A stretch of DNA of 64,000 nt from contig JAXJYC010000048.1 of assembly GCA_036307185.1 (NCBI GenBank), forward strand, positions 1-64,000, read 5' to 3'. Every line of letters starts with the position of its first letter. The first letter of the stretch is position 1. This document shows positions 34,442 to 43,691 of the stretch, piece after piece. Source of the DNA: SVEL01 sp017381055 (GTDB lineage Bacteria > Bacillota > Clostridia > Lachnospirales > Lachnospiraceae). Both the position numbers and the translations under genes were made by a program. Below the pieces are notes generated by a model, which searched no databases, had not been told where the DNA came from, and saw only the letters and a program-made list of their open reading frames with translations.

Positions 34442-35758
34442 TTACTTTCTATTAAATAACTTTCCTTTATATACTTTACCAGTAAATAAGATAAGACCTA
34501 ATGTTGTCGCACATAATAAAAGAAGTGAAATCACACTCTCTATTATGCTACATTTTCCTAAAACTATGCTACCTGGCACACTAAATGGCGATGTAACCGG
34601 TACATAATTTATCAACTTATCAAGTACCTTATTATTAAATAATGGTGCTAAATAAACTGTTAACCAACCAACCATAACTGGCAACTGGAATAAAGTCATT
34701 CCTGTAGATAAATCCTCAAGTTTACTTATTGATGCTGCTACTAAAGCTGCTAACACAGAAAACATAAGGAAACCTATTGCAACAAATACAAATGCTATAA
34801 TAAATGAATACCAAGTAAATGCTTTAGCTCCATTATCCATAGAAATAATCTCTATAATGCCATCTACATAGTTAACATAATCAGGATTGATGCTAGTAGC
34901 AATAACATTTCCAAGCTTATATCCACCGAATCCAAATCCAATCCAAACTGCTACTTGTCCTATAGCAAGAGATACGATAGCTAAAACCTTTCCTGTTATC
35001 AATGCATATGGTTTAACCGATGTAAGTAACATTTCCATAAGCTTTGATGACTTCTCTGAAACAACTACCTTTGTAACATTTTGTCCATACAAATTAACCA
35101 TTGAGAATAAAAGCATTGAAATAATCATCGGAACTAATGCATTAGCTAATGTTACACTTATATTTTTTGCTGTGTCATTAACAGATACTGACTGTGTTGA
35201 ATATGGTACTACAAAATACAACATATCTGCTTCAGAAACACCTGCAATAGTACTTCCATATACATCTATAAAGTTTACAACATAACCTAAGTATTCTTCA
35301 GCTACATCCTTTTTATCCTCATCATCACTTGGAGTGATTGCATTAAAAGATATAACCTTATCACCCTTATCTTCTAATTTTACTACAACAGACTTTTCTT
35401 CACTCATTAACTCATTAGCCTGGTCCTCAGTTATTGAATTAACTGTGATAGTAGAATCTATTACACCCTCTAATGTCAATGCAGTATTTACAAGCATCTT
35501 CATCATATCATCTTGGATGACATCATTTTCTACAAGATATACTGTAGATATCTTCTTTGTAAAGTCATCCTCAATATCTATTGCGTCTGTATCATCAGAC
35601 TGCATAATAGCCATAATAACACTTATTGCACCAAATATTACTGCAACAAGTACTCCAATAAGAATTGTTACTAGCTTATACGAACTACCTTTAATATTTT
35701 GAGCTGCTGTAAATGAAAATACATCTTTCCAGCCTGAAAACATTCCCTTCTTTTCCAT
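34442..35758 (-). CDS. ABC-2 type exporter permease (second subunit)
   Basis: The 438-residue protein has a cytoplasmic N-terminus, one membrane segment (about 29-51), a large extracytoplasmic domain (about 55-200) and five or more membrane segments in the C-terminal half, with the conserved VVSEKSSKLMEMLLTSVKPYALITGKVL linker after the second. This is the ABC2_membrane_3 (NatB-like) layout. It overlaps the stop codon of the first permease by one base (TAATG). It should form a heterodimer with the upstream permease, powered by the ATPase at 37139. Substrate unknown. Confidence 0.9.
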   Translation of the reverse strand: MEKKGMFSGWKDVFSFTAAQNIKGSSYKLVTILIGVLVAVIFGAISVIMAIMQSDDTDAIDIEDDFTKKISTVYLVENDVIQDDMMKMLVNTALTLEGVIDSTITVNSITEDQANELMSEEKSVVVKLEDKGDKVISFNAITPSDDEDKKDVAEEYLGYVVNFIDVYGSTIAGVSEADMLYFVVPYSTQSVSVNDTAKNISVTLANALVPMIISMLLFSMVNLYGQNVTKVVVSEKSSKLMEMLLTSVKPYALITGKVLAIVSLAIGQVAVWIGFGFGGYKLGNVIATSINPDYVNYVDGIIEIISMDNGAKAFTWYSFIIAFVFVAIGFLMFSVLAALVAASISKLEDLSTGMTLFQLPVMVGWLTVYLAPLFNNKVLDKLINYVPVTSPFSVPGSIVLGKCSIIESVISLLLLCATTLGLILFTGKVYKGKLFNRK

Positions 35759-37149
35759 TACTTCGCTCCCCCCTTTTTCCTAAATATCTTTATGAGTTCT
35801 TTAAGCTTCATTGGTGAACCATTATAATAAATCAAATATTCATATACTGTAGCTACAAATATCATTAACAACGCAATCATAACTATTAATATAGCACCTG
35901 ATAGCAATCCCAAACCAATAGACATTTTTCCTAAAAGCAATGATGATGGCACAATGAATGGTGCACATAATGGGAATAAATATACAAAGTTTGTGAATGC
36001 ACCCCAATCAGCTCCTGCTGTAGCTGAACTCATATATGCAATAACCACATATGCTCCAATAATCATAGCAAAAGTAAATATCTTAAGTCCTTCAGCCATC
36101 TCTTCAACCTTAGACACTGTAGCACCTGCAATTCCTGCTAAGAAACCAAACATTAAGTATCCCAAAACGAATACCACTAAAGCAGAAATAATATTCATAA
36201 TGCCTACACCATCAAATGCCTTATGCTCAATTATACTTTTTACAAATCCTGGCAACGCCATACTTCCATCTGCTTCCTTAAATAAGAAACCATTTAAGAA
36301 TATAGAGCCTACAAAAGATAATACTACACCTCCAAGCATAGTTAATAAAACACTTAAAGACGCTAATACCTTACCAGTTACAAGAGCCATAGGCTTTATA
36401 GATGTCATTATGTATTCAATAACCTTTGATGATTTTTCTGTAACAATCTGCTCAGAAACCTTTGCTCCTAAAATACTTATGGCAAATATTGATACCATTA
36501 AGAATATATAAGATATCCAATATTCTATGCCATCAAGAGCAACTTCCTCTTCCACAACCTCGCCTTCGCTATCTAACATAATTGTTTCACTAATAAATTT
36601 ATAAGATAACAAATTCGCACCTTCTTGTGTCGGAGCATAGCTTCTTCCTAAAGCTTCCTTATGTATTCCATCTATATAGGTAGCAAACTCATCACTAGCT
36701 TCATCAAGCTTTTCAACTTTTTCACCATAATATACTACATATGAAAATCCATAAGCTAAGCTTTCTGGATCACTACCATATGTTATCTCAACTAATATCT
36801 CGCCATTTTTTGACGCTTTTATTGCATTATATGTATCATCATACTCATCTTCTGACACAATAGCACAATCTTTTTCGCCATATTCGACACTTTCTTTAAT
36901 TATGTCAACTATATTTTCTGCAAGTTTTCCGTCAAGTGCCTTATCGCATACATATATTTTACTAATAAGTTCTGCATTTGCTTTTTCTGTTTCATCCTCT
37001 GAAGCCTTTGAAATAGCATTAATAACAGGCAATGCCAATAATCCCAAACTGCACAAGATAATCATCACAACAGCAAATGCCTTACCTTTTACAGACTGTA
37101 TGTATGCAAATTTAAATACATTCATTATACCTGTAAATCTATTCTTCAT
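35758..37149 (-). CDS. ABC-2 type exporter permease (first subunit, NatB-like)
   Basis: The 463-residue protein shows the same layout as its neighbour: membrane segment 1 (about 18-38), an extracytoplasmic domain, then a cluster of five to six membrane helices, with the KSSKVIEYIMTSIKPMALVTGKVLASL segment. It starts at the ATG inside the last codons of the ATPase gene (11-bp overlap ATGAAGAATAG), with GGGGG 5-6 nt upstream. The two permeases are diverged paralogues. The NatB family exports Na+ or, in other cases, antimicrobial compounds. Confidence 0.9.
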   Translation of the reverse strand: MKNRFTGIMNVFKFAYIQSVKGKAFAVVMIILCSLGLLALPVINAISKASEDETEKANAELISKIYVCDKALDGKLAENIVDIIKESVEYGEKDCAIVSEDEYDDTYNAIKASKNGEILVEITYGSDPESLAYGFSYVVYYGEKVEKLDEASDEFATYIDGIHKEALGRSYAPTQEGANLLSYKFISETIMLDSEGEVVEEEVALDGIEYWISYIFLMVSIFAISILGAKVSEQIVTEKSSKVIEYIMTSIKPMALVTGKVLASLSVLLTMLGGVVLSFVGSIFLNGFLFKEADGSMALPGFVKSIIEHKAFDGVGIMNIISALVVFVLGYLMFGFLAGIAGATVSKVEEMAEGLKIFTFAMIIGAYVVIAYMSSATAGADWGAFTNFVYLFPLCAPFIVPSSLLLGKMSIGLGLLSGAILIVMIALLMIFVATVYEYLIYYNGSPMKLKELIKIFRKKGGAK

Positions 37150-38095
37150 GTGCTTCCCCCACCTTTTCAACAAATATTTCGTGAAGTGATGGCTCACGAA
37201 GCTCATATTTAATTACAGTAACCTTTTCTGCTACAAGCTTAGCTAAAAACTTAGATGCCTGATCCTCGCTAGTTACCTTAAGCTGATATCCATCTGGTGT
37301 TTCATTTACAATAGATAAATTAAACTCTTCAATATATGGCTTAATATCCTTGCCTTCACACTTAACAAGCATGTTTACACGACCATAGCTTTTCTTAATC
37401 TCATTTAAATCCCCCTGTAATACCACATTTCCTCTATTTAATATAGTAATATCCTTACAGAATTCCTCAATTGTAGCCATCTGATGACTAGACATAATAA
37501 CATACTTTTTCGCATCTATAAGTTCCTTGATAATACCCTTAAATAAGTCTGTATTAACAGGATCAAGACCACTAAGTGGCTCGTCTAAAACGATAAACTC
37601 AGGATCAGACAATAACGCTGCCATGAGCTGAATCTTCTGCTGATTACCCTTTGATAACTGATCTGCTGTCTTTGGCTTATTTTTCTTTTTGCCAAGCTTT
37701 GACTTCTTAGCCTCTACTGGCTGATATAAATATTCTGTAACCTCTAATCTTTCAGCCCAATACTTAATTCTTTCCTTAGCTAAGCTCTTTGGTACTTTCT
37801 TAAGCTTTGCAAAATAAAGAAGCTGATCCATAAGTGTAAACTTAGGATATAAACCTCTCTCCTCAGCAAGATAACCAAGATTTAACTCCATTGGATTAAG
37901 TTCTTCCCCATTCCAAAGAACCTGGCCAGAATCATAAGATAACATACCTAATATAATTCTGATTGTAGTTGTCTTTCCTGCGCCGTTAGTTCCTAATAAC
38001 GCATAAACACCTGGCTCTTCCATTTTAAAGCTAAGATCGTTTACAACTGTCTTCTCTCCATATTTTTTTACAAGATTTTTGACTTCAAGTGACAT
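37139..38095 (-). CDS. ABC transporter ATP-binding protein (NatA-like)
   Basis: The 318-residue ATPase has a Walker A (GTNGAGKTTT), the signature QLSKGNQQKIQLMAALLSDP, Walker B (EFIVLDEPLSG) and an H-loop (SSHQM). The C-terminal extension (about 220-318) fits drug- and sodium-type ABC-2 exporters. The ATG at 38095 has AGGAGG 7 nt upstream, which I prefer over the longer reading frame. It is the first gene of the three-gene exporter operon. Confidence 0.95.
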   Translation of the reverse strand: MSLEVKNLVKKYGEKTVVNDLSFKMEEPGVYALLGTNGAGKTTTIRIILGMLSYDSGQVLWNGEELNPMELNLGYLAEERGLYPKFTLMDQLLYFAKLKKVPKSLAKERIKYWAERLEVTEYLYQPVEAKKSKLGKKKNKPKTADQLSKGNQQKIQLMAALLSDPEFIVLDEPLSGLDPVNTDLFKGIIKELIDAKKYVIMSSHQMATIEEFCKDITILNRGNVVLQGDLNEIKKSYGRVNMLVKCEGKDIKPYIEEFNLSIVNETPDGYQLKVTSEDQASKFLAKLVAEKVTVIKYELREPSLHEIFVEKVGEAHEE

Positions 38096-38147
38096 AGTAT
38101 AGCCTCCTATTTTTCTCTCACTATTATTTATGAATAAATACTTACTT

Positions 38148-39137
38148 TTAAAATAAGTATGCATCACCACAATTGGCTTTTTTGGCGCGTTTATATCCTT
38201 CACCATCTTTTTTTGTAATAGTTTTATGTACGATGCCCTCTTTAGTGCACATACATAACTCCATTCTTCCCTTTTCAGTTCTAGGATGACGCATAATGCG
38301 TCCATAATCCTTACCTTCTATAGGTTCCTTGCTAAGGGCAATATACGAAAACTTCTCATCCTCATAAGGTACATCAGCTTCCTTTAATAATCTATGAAGC
38401 TTACCTCTCTGCACTCTTACAGTAAAATGACACCAATCATCCCCTGTCACTTTGCAAGTCTCCATATGAGGACACGGAGCGCAAACATAAGCACCCTTTT
38501 CTATAAGAAAATCTCGAATTCTTCTAATATTACTAAATCCAACTGGCGTACCTGGTTCAATAATAACCAGCATTTTCTTTGTATTTTCCCAAAGAAAACG
38601 TACTACCTCCATTCGATTTTCCATAGACATTTCATTTAATACATAAGAAGCAATAACCAAATCCGAACTATACTCCGCTTTAGCATCTTTAGTTCGTATT
38701 GCCTCCTCAACCAAATCTTTCCTTATATATGTAGCTTCCCTTAACGCATCATCTTCACTAGAGGACATAAGCTTCCTTCCTATATTTTCCATAGCAGCTT
38801 CTCGCTCTAGACATATTATCTTATCTAGGGCAAAAAATTCATTAGCTGCAAAGGAGCCTCCTCCTGTACCAGCACCTGCATCTAGCAAGGTTCTTGGCAC
38901 AAAATCCGACATTTGACATACATGTTCCAATGCGGTAGATACTGCTGAAAATGTTGCTGGCATTCTCATAAGAGAATAAACAGCCGCCTCTTCTTCCTTA
39001 TTTAACAAGGACTTACCCTCGCCACTCTCCTCCATATATCTTCTGCTAAGTTCCCTAGCACTACTAGACATAGCGCTTAGGTTCATTCCTTCAATAAGCT
39101 TTTCAGATGCACTTTTTAAATAATTAGGTAATTCCAT
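38148..39137 (-). CDS. Small ribosomal subunit Rsm22-family methyltransferase
   Basis: The 329-residue protein has a class I SAM-binding motif LLDAGAGTGGGSFAA and the family segment LVIASYVLNEM. The C-terminal region holds a four-Cys set (CAPCPHMETCKVTGDDWCHF), which in related mitochondrial Rsm22 proteins binds an iron-sulfur cluster. Family members modify or help assemble the small ribosomal subunit; the bacterial target is unclear. I chose ATG 39137, with AGGAGG 9 nt upstream. It is 52 bp upstream of the exporter operon. Confidence 0.85.
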   Translation of the reverse strand: MELPNYLKSASEKLIEGMNLSAMSSSARELSRRYMEESGEGKSLLNKEEEAAVYSLMRMPATFSAVSTALEHVCQMSDFVPRTLLDAGAGTGGGSFAANEFFALDKIICLEREAAMENIGRKLMSSSEDDALREATYIRKDLVEEAIRTKDAKAEYSSDLVIASYVLNEMSMENRMEVVRFLWENTKKMLVIIEPGTPVGFSNIRRIRDFLIEKGAYVCAPCPHMETCKVTGDDWCHFTVRVQRGKLHRLLKEADVPYEDEKFSYIALSKEPIEGKDYGRIMRHPRTEKGRMELCMCTKEGIVHKTITKKDGEGYKRAKKANCGDAYLF

Positions 39138-39244
39138 ACACTTTCCCCTCCTAATTATCATAATTTATCTTTATGTAAAACAATATCTTCAAAAAAATAG
39201 AATTTTCCATACAATTTTATTACAATGAAGCATCAATGTCAACC

Positions 39245-39272
39245 TTGACAACTTCTTCTATTAGTGTATACT
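39245..39272 (+). promoter_or_regulatory. Sigma-A promoter of ppa
   Basis: TTGACA (39245-39250), a 16-nt spacer and TATACT (39267-39272), ending 34 bp before the ppa start codon. Confidence 0.75.
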
Positions 39273-39306
39273 TAAAGTAGTTTAGTAAGCACTAATGGAG
39301 GTACAG

Positions 39307-39849
39307 ATGAATATATGGCATGATATCAACCCTGATAGAATCTGCCCAACAGAGTTTATGGCAGTTATCGAGATATCAAAGGGTAGCAAAAAAAAGTACG
39401 AGCTTGATAAAGAAACTGGTCTTATAATGCTTGACCGTATTCTTTATACATCTACACATTATCCAGCAAATTATGGCTTTATCCCAAGAACATACGGTGA
39501 TGATAAGGATCCTTTAGATGTTCTTGTAATCTGTTCTGAGCCTATCGAACCACTTACACTTGTTAAGTGTTATCCTATCGGTGTTATGAAGATGCTTGAC
39601 AATGGTATGGGTGATGAGAAGATTATCGCTGTTCCTGTTAATGATCCTACTTACAATTCATACACAGATATCACTGAATTACCAGCTCATATCTTCGAAG
39701 AAATCAAGCATTTCTTCCGCGTATACAAGGATCTTGAAGGTAAGGAAACTCGTGTAGACGAAATCGGTGGTCCAGACGAGGCTGTTAAGATAATCCAAAC
39801 ATGTATCGGTAATTACAATCTTAAGTATGGCGCTCGTTCACCATACTAA
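39307..39849 (+). CDS. ppa: Inorganic pyrophosphatase (family I)
   Basis: The 180-residue soluble enzyme has family I motifs: IEISKGSKKKYELDKETG, YPANYGFIPRTYG, and the metal-binding DDKDPLDVLV. It hydrolyses pyrophosphate from biosynthetic reactions. The ATG at 39307 has GGAGG 5 nt upstream; the in-frame ATG four codons upstream overlaps the ribosome-binding site. One of only two plus-strand genes in the window, diverging from the Rsm22 gene, with its own promoter and terminator. Confidence 0.95.
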   Translation: MNIWHDINPDRICPTEFMAVIEISKGSKKKYELDKETGLIMLDRILYTSTHYPANYGFIPRTYGDDKDPLDVLVICSEPIEPLTLVKCYPIGVMKMLDNGMGDEKIIAVPVNDPTYNSYTDITELPAHIFEEIKHFFRVYKDLEGKETRVDEIGGPDEAVKIIQTCIGNYNLKYGARSPY

Positions 39850-39887
39850 AGAACAATATATTTAATATTGATTAGTAGCAAATACTT

Positions 39888-39926
39888 GCTCCGCTATACT
39901 TGATTTGAAGTATAGTGGAGCTTTTT
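39888..39926 (+). terminator. Rho-independent terminator of ppa
   Basis: GCTCCGCTATACTT and a matching right arm ending TGGAGC form a stem with a GATTT-type loop, followed by TTTTTCTTT on the plus strand. Confidence 0.85.
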
Positions 39927-39928
39927 CT

Positions 39929-40522
39929 TTAATAGATTTGTTTATCCATTTTTTCTACAAATACACTAGCTACTTTACCACAAATTATTCCAGCTACAAC
40001 ACCACCTATTATATCTGTAGGAAAATGAACAAAGAAATACATTCTACTAAAAGCAATTAAACACGCTAAAATAATCGCCACCATCCCAGCTTTCTTTTTA
40101 TTTAGGAATATAGCAATCGCTGCCGCAAATGCGGCTGACGTATGCCCTGAAGGGAATGATGAATCCCCTAGCTTCTGTACAGACACACTATCAGTATCTA
40201 CTTGAAATGTACTATCTACCTGAAATGGTCGTAATCTTCCAAAAAGCGGTTTCATGCATATATTTACCAATATAATAGATAAAAGAAGTGCAATTATTAT
40301 TGTTACTCCCACATTTCTTCTTTTTCTTACATTATTCATATACTCATCATCGTATTCTTTATTAAATACCTTCTTTATAGGAGGTAATAAAATCATAGAA
40401 ATACTTATTAGTAACCAAATAAAATTGCCATCACCAAGTCTAGTAATAAAAAGCATAATCCTGTCGAATATAGGATTATGGAGTCCCTGTAGAGCATGTA
40501 AGAAATCAAGTTCTATTTTCAT
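39929..40522 (-). CDS. PAP2-family membrane phosphatase
   Basis: The 197-residue protein has five to six membrane helices and the three PAP2 motifs: KPLFGRLRPF, SFPSGHTSAAFA with the catalytic His, and SRMYFFVHFPTD with the second His. Such enzymes dephosphorylate phosphatidic acid, PGP or undecaprenyl pyrophosphate at the outer membrane face. Undecaprenyl-pyrophosphate recycling is a guess from family use in Firmicutes. It is convergent with ppa; repeats upstream (40618-40730) may be regulator sites. Confidence 0.92.
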   Translation of the reverse strand: MKIELDFLHALQGLHNPIFDRIMLFITRLGDGNFIWLLISISMILLPPIKKVFNKEYDDEYMNNVRKRRNVGVTIIIALLLSIILVNICMKPLFGRLRPFQVDSTFQVDTDSVSVQKLGDSSFPSGHTSAAFAAAIAIFLNKKKAGMVAIILACLIAFSRMYFFVHFPTDIIGGVVAGIICGKVASVFVEKMDKQIY

Positions 40523-40617
40523 TTTCCAATCTCCTTATTATTATTTTACCCCATAATATTTCCGATAAAAAAAATATATATTTTCAAATCTTATTTCACA
40601 AGTGTCATTTGTCACTT

Positions 40618-40730
40618 CTTGTAGTTCTTTAGTGTCCTTTATAATTCCCTTCCGTTATTTTATAGTTTTATATTAATATTTTAAATTTCTATTTATACAT
40701 CTTATAGTCTTAAATTAACATTTTATAGTT
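40618..40730 (-). promoter_or_regulatory. Phased TATAGTT-type repeats upstream of the PAP2 gene
   Basis: On the plus strand CTTGTAGTTC (40618), TTTTATAGTT (40658), CTTATAGTCT (40701) and TTTTATAGTT (40721) recur at distances of 40, 43 and 20 bp, close to multiples of two DNA turns. Same-face direct repeats of this size are typical of LytTR-regulator binding, and a LytTR gene pair lies just beside. The repeats do not match the published LytTR consensus exactly. Confidence 0.3.
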
Positions 40731-41430
40731 CTGCTCTAAAAGTAATAATTTGCTTATCTTCTTCGTAATCTAAAGACACAGTCAAGTCCCCACCATGCTT
40801 ATGTGAAAGCCTTCTGGCATTATACAAGCCTACGCCATGTTTACTTTCAAACTTACTTGTTCTCTCATCATTTTTTGTAGAATAGCCTTTATCAAAAAAT
40901 TTACTTACTTGTTCTAATGTAAGATTATTTGTTTCATTACTTATCTCAAAAATAATTTTATGATGAGATGCTGCTAAACTCATTTTAACATTTGGCAGTT
41001 CTTCTGTAGCCGCTTCAAAAGCATTATCTACTAAAGTGCCAATAATCTCTATTAAGCTATGTTCTGAAATAGACGAAATAATATCAAGGCTTTTCACTTC
41101 TAAGTCAATATTAATATATGGCTTAGCAGATAATATTTTACTATATAAAAAACCAGCTAATATTTTATCACTTATCTTTAACAGTGCAATTAGCTGTCTT
41201 GAATCCTCTGTATATAATTCTTTAATGTATTCTGATTGAGCTTTTACTAATTCATCATAATTATCAATCATGTAGTGCATATTTAAAATTGCATTCATAT
41301 GATTGTCAAACTCATGCTGTCTAGCCCTTATCTCTCTAACCAATTCCTCTAAGGGCTTAATATACATTTGATAACTTCTTATTTCATTTTCCAATATTTC
41401 TATCTTTTTTCTTCTACTAAAGAGCCCCAT
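40723..41430 (-). CDS. GHKL-type histidine kinase without membrane domain
   Basis: The 235-residue protein has no membrane segment. The N-terminal helical part holds RQHEFDNHMNAIL with His39 as likely phospho-acceptor of the AgrC-type dimerisation domain. The ATP-binding domain has an N-box (LVDNAFEAA) and G-box (KHGVGLYNARRL), as in AgrC/HATPase_c_5. AgrC itself has six membrane helices, which are missing here, so the input signal is probably cytoplasmic. It is 10 bp after the LytTR regulator gene. Confidence 0.85.
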   Translation of the reverse strand: MGLFSRRKKIEILENEIRSYQMYIKPLEELVREIRARQHEFDNHMNAILNMHYMIDNYDELVKAQSEYIKELYTEDSRQLIALLKISDKILAGFLYSKILSAKPYINIDLEVKSLDIISSISEHSLIEIIGTLVDNAFEAATEELPNVKMSLAASHHKIIFEISNETNNLTLEQVSKFFDKGYSTKNDERTSKFESKHGVGLYNARRLSHKHGGDLTVSLDYEEDKQIITFRAEL

Positions 41431-41440
41431 ATTTATCCTC

Positions 41441-42166
41441 CTAATCCAATATTTCCTTTAAGTGATTCTTATATGTACCACCTATTTCAATATCTTCATC
41501 ATAATATTCCATTTTAATCATGCGATTAACAAAATCTACATTTTCAATGTATTTTTTATTTACTACAAACATACGATGACACTGTATAAATTCATCCTTG
41601 TCTAACTGTTCTAATAGCTTCACTATAGTTAAATACGGTATCTTCATTACTTCCTTTTTAAGATACAAGCAAATACCTCTTGGTACAGCCTTTACAAAAA
41701 CAATTGCATTACATTTTATTCGATAATTAATACCGTCCTTCTTTACAACAATACTTTTCTCTTCCTTTACATTTTGAAGAGCTAAAAGTTTCTTTACAAC
41801 ATTCTCTACATCAACTCTCATATATGGCTTAATAAGATACTGATAACAATGTAATCGTCTATATGCCTCCATTTCTAATGATGCAATAGACGTAACCATA
41901 ATTATAGGTGTGAGCTCATACTTAATATATCCCCTTACAAACGCTGCTATATCCATACCCGACATATCATCCGGCTTAGATTCATCCAAATTAATATCTA
42001 AAAAGAATGCAGAATAATTAACATCTGACTCTATAAGTTTTTTAGCCATAGAAAAAGAAGCAGCTTCGTCAACTACTATCTGTCCCGGACCACCAATAGA
42101 AAGTATCATTTCTTTCAATGCTTTTCTACTTATTTCTTGGTCTTCCAAAATCAAAATTCGTATCAC
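41441..42166 (-). CDS. LytTR response regulator (first pair)
   Basis: The 241-residue protein has a receiver domain with Asp57 (FFLDINL) and a C-terminal LytTR DNA-binding domain (KKDGINYRIKCNAIVFVKA, then IQCHRMFVVNKKYIENV). It starts at GTG with GGAG upstream. The pair with the downstream GHKL gene is tightly linked. The target genes are not known; the repeats upstream of the PAP2 gene are candidates. Confidence 0.92.
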   Translation of the reverse strand: MIRILILEDQEISRKALKEMILSIGGPGQIVVDEAASFSMAKKLIESDVNYSAFFLDINLDESKPDDMSGMDIAAFVRGYIKYELTPIIMVTSIASLEMEAYRRLHCYQYLIKPYMRVDVENVVKKLLALQNVKEEKSIVVKKDGINYRIKCNAIVFVKAVPRGICLYLKKEVMKIPYLTIVKLLEQLDKDEFIQCHRMFVVNKKYIENVDFVNRMIKMEYYDEDIEIGGTYKNHLKEILD

Positions 42167-42213
42167 TTTGCTGCTCCTTATTCTAGATTAACTGTCTTAC
42201 CAACAGTATTTAT

Positions 42214-43143
42214 TTACGATTCCTTACCAACTTCTACCAAAGACTTAGCCATACCTGCAAGTCCCTGAATTTCTGAAGGAATAATAATCTTTGTAGCCTG
42301 ACCATCTGCTGCCTTAGCAAACGCTTCAAGACTCTTAAGCTTAATAACTGCATCATCAGCCCCAGCTTCCTTAATATACTTGATACCATCTGCATTAGCC
42401 TGCTGAATAGCAAGTATAGCTGCTGCCTGACCTTCTGCTTCCTTAATAGTAGCTTCCTTAACAGCTTCTGCACGAAGAATCTGAGCCTCTCTATCAGCCT
42501 CAGCTGCAAGAATAGCTTCTGCCTTCTTACCTTCTGCTACAAGAATTGTAGACTTCTTCTCACCTTCTGCGATAAGAATTGCTTCTCTTCTTTCACGCTC
42601 AGCCTTCATCTGCTTCTCCATTGCATCCTGAATAGCTGCTGGTGGGATAATATTCTTTAACTCAACACGGTTAACCTTGATACCCCATGGGTCTGTTGCC
42701 ACATCAAGAGATGCTCTCATCTTTGTGTTGATTGTCTCTCTAGATGTAAGTGTTTCATCAAGCTCTAAATCACCGATAACATTACGAAGTGTTGTCGCTG
42801 TAAGATTCTCGATAGCCATAAGTGGGTTCTCAACACCGTATGTGAAGAGCTTAGGATCTGTAATCTGGAAGAATACAACTGTATCAATTCTCATTGTTAC
42901 ATTATCCTTTGTGATAACTGGCTGTGGAGCAAAATCTACAACCTGCTCTTTTAAAGGCACTCTCTTCGCTATTCTATCGATGATAGGTACCTTAAAGTGC
43001 ATACCTACACCCCAAGTTGCCTGATAACCACCTAAACGCTCCAAAATGTATGCCTGTGCCTGTGGAACAATTTTGATACAAGACACTAAGATACATAAAA
43101 TAAGTACTGCTATTACTAATAATACTACTAATACTTCATCCAT
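42214..43143 (-). CDS. SPFH/Band 7 membrane protein
   Basis: The 309-residue protein has an N-terminal membrane helix (about 4-24), then an SPFH domain (VPQAQAYILERLGGYQATW, DNVTMRIDTVVFFQITDP, ENLTATTLRNVIGDLELDETL) and a long coiled coil with repeated AEAxREA blocks. Stomatin/QmcA-type proteins form membrane microdomains. The paired NfeD gene lies just upstream, 18 bp away; such operons are common. Start: ATG with GGTGG upstream. Confidence 0.93.
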   Translation of the reverse strand: MDEVLVVLLVIAVLILCILVSCIKIVPQAQAYILERLGGYQATWGVGMHFKVPIIDRIAKRVPLKEQVVDFAPQPVITKDNVTMRIDTVVFFQITDPKLFTYGVENPLMAIENLTATTLRNVIGDLELDETLTSRETINTKMRASLDVATDPWGIKVNRVELKNIIPPAAIQDAMEKQMKAERERREAILIAEGEKKSTILVAEGKKAEAILAAEADREAQILRAEAVKEATIKEAEGQAAAILAIQQANADGIKYIKEAGADDAVIKLKSLEAFAKAADGQATKIIIPSEIQGLAGMAKSLVEVGKES

Positions 43144-43161
43144 TCTTCATTTCCACCTTTC

Positions 43162-43593
43162 TTAATCCTGATACTTTTTTAAAATGAGTTTTACACCGGA
43201 AATATTTACTACCTGTGCAACTTCTCCTTGCTCCAGAATAATATTATCATTTTTCGAACGTGCTGTCCACTCTTGACCATTAATTAATGCTGTGCCCGTT
43301 TCATTAATATTGTCAACTCTTTCTGTAACACGTACAACCTTGCCTATAATTCCCTCATAATTAGTTCTTACTCGGTCCTTATTAATCCATTCCTTTGCCA
43401 TTGGTTTTGTAACAACAAGCAATAACAAAGAAACTACAAGGAATACTATCACCTGGATAACCACATGTATATTTGCCATTGCTAAGAAGCAAGCTATAAG
43501 AGCTCCACCTGCAAACCAGATAGATACAAGCCCTACTGTAGCAATCTCAAACACTATACAAATAACCATAAGTATTAACCAAAAGATACTCAT
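43162..43593 (-). CDS. NfeD-family membrane protein
   Basis: The 143-residue protein has two to three membrane helices in the N-terminal half and a C-terminal OB-fold domain (about 85-143: GIIGKVVRVTERV, GTALINGQEWTARS). NfeD proteins act together with SPFH proteins. I chose the ATG at 43593, which has AGGAG 8 nt upstream, over the longer reading frame. Its partner lies 18 bp downstream. Confidence 0.9.
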   Translation of the reverse strand: MSIFWLILMVICIVFEIATVGLVSIWFAGGALIACFLAMANIHVVIQVIVFLVVSLLLLVVTKPMAKEWINKDRVRTNYEGIIGKVVRVTERVDNINETGTALINGQEWTARSKNDNIILEQGEVAQVVNISGVKLILKKYQD

Positions 43594-43691
43594 ATTAGTC
43601 ACTCCTTTCTTTAATGTGGTGACTAAAAGATACAATATCTGTTTTGATAATACAATACCTTTTGCGTGAATTGATTTTTTTGTTGCGTGAA

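Noticed and set aside
30916..39161. Genomic island or defence island around the toxin-antitoxin pair
   Set aside because: There are no integrase, transposase, restriction or other defence genes, and flanking genes are ordinary housekeeping or transport genes.
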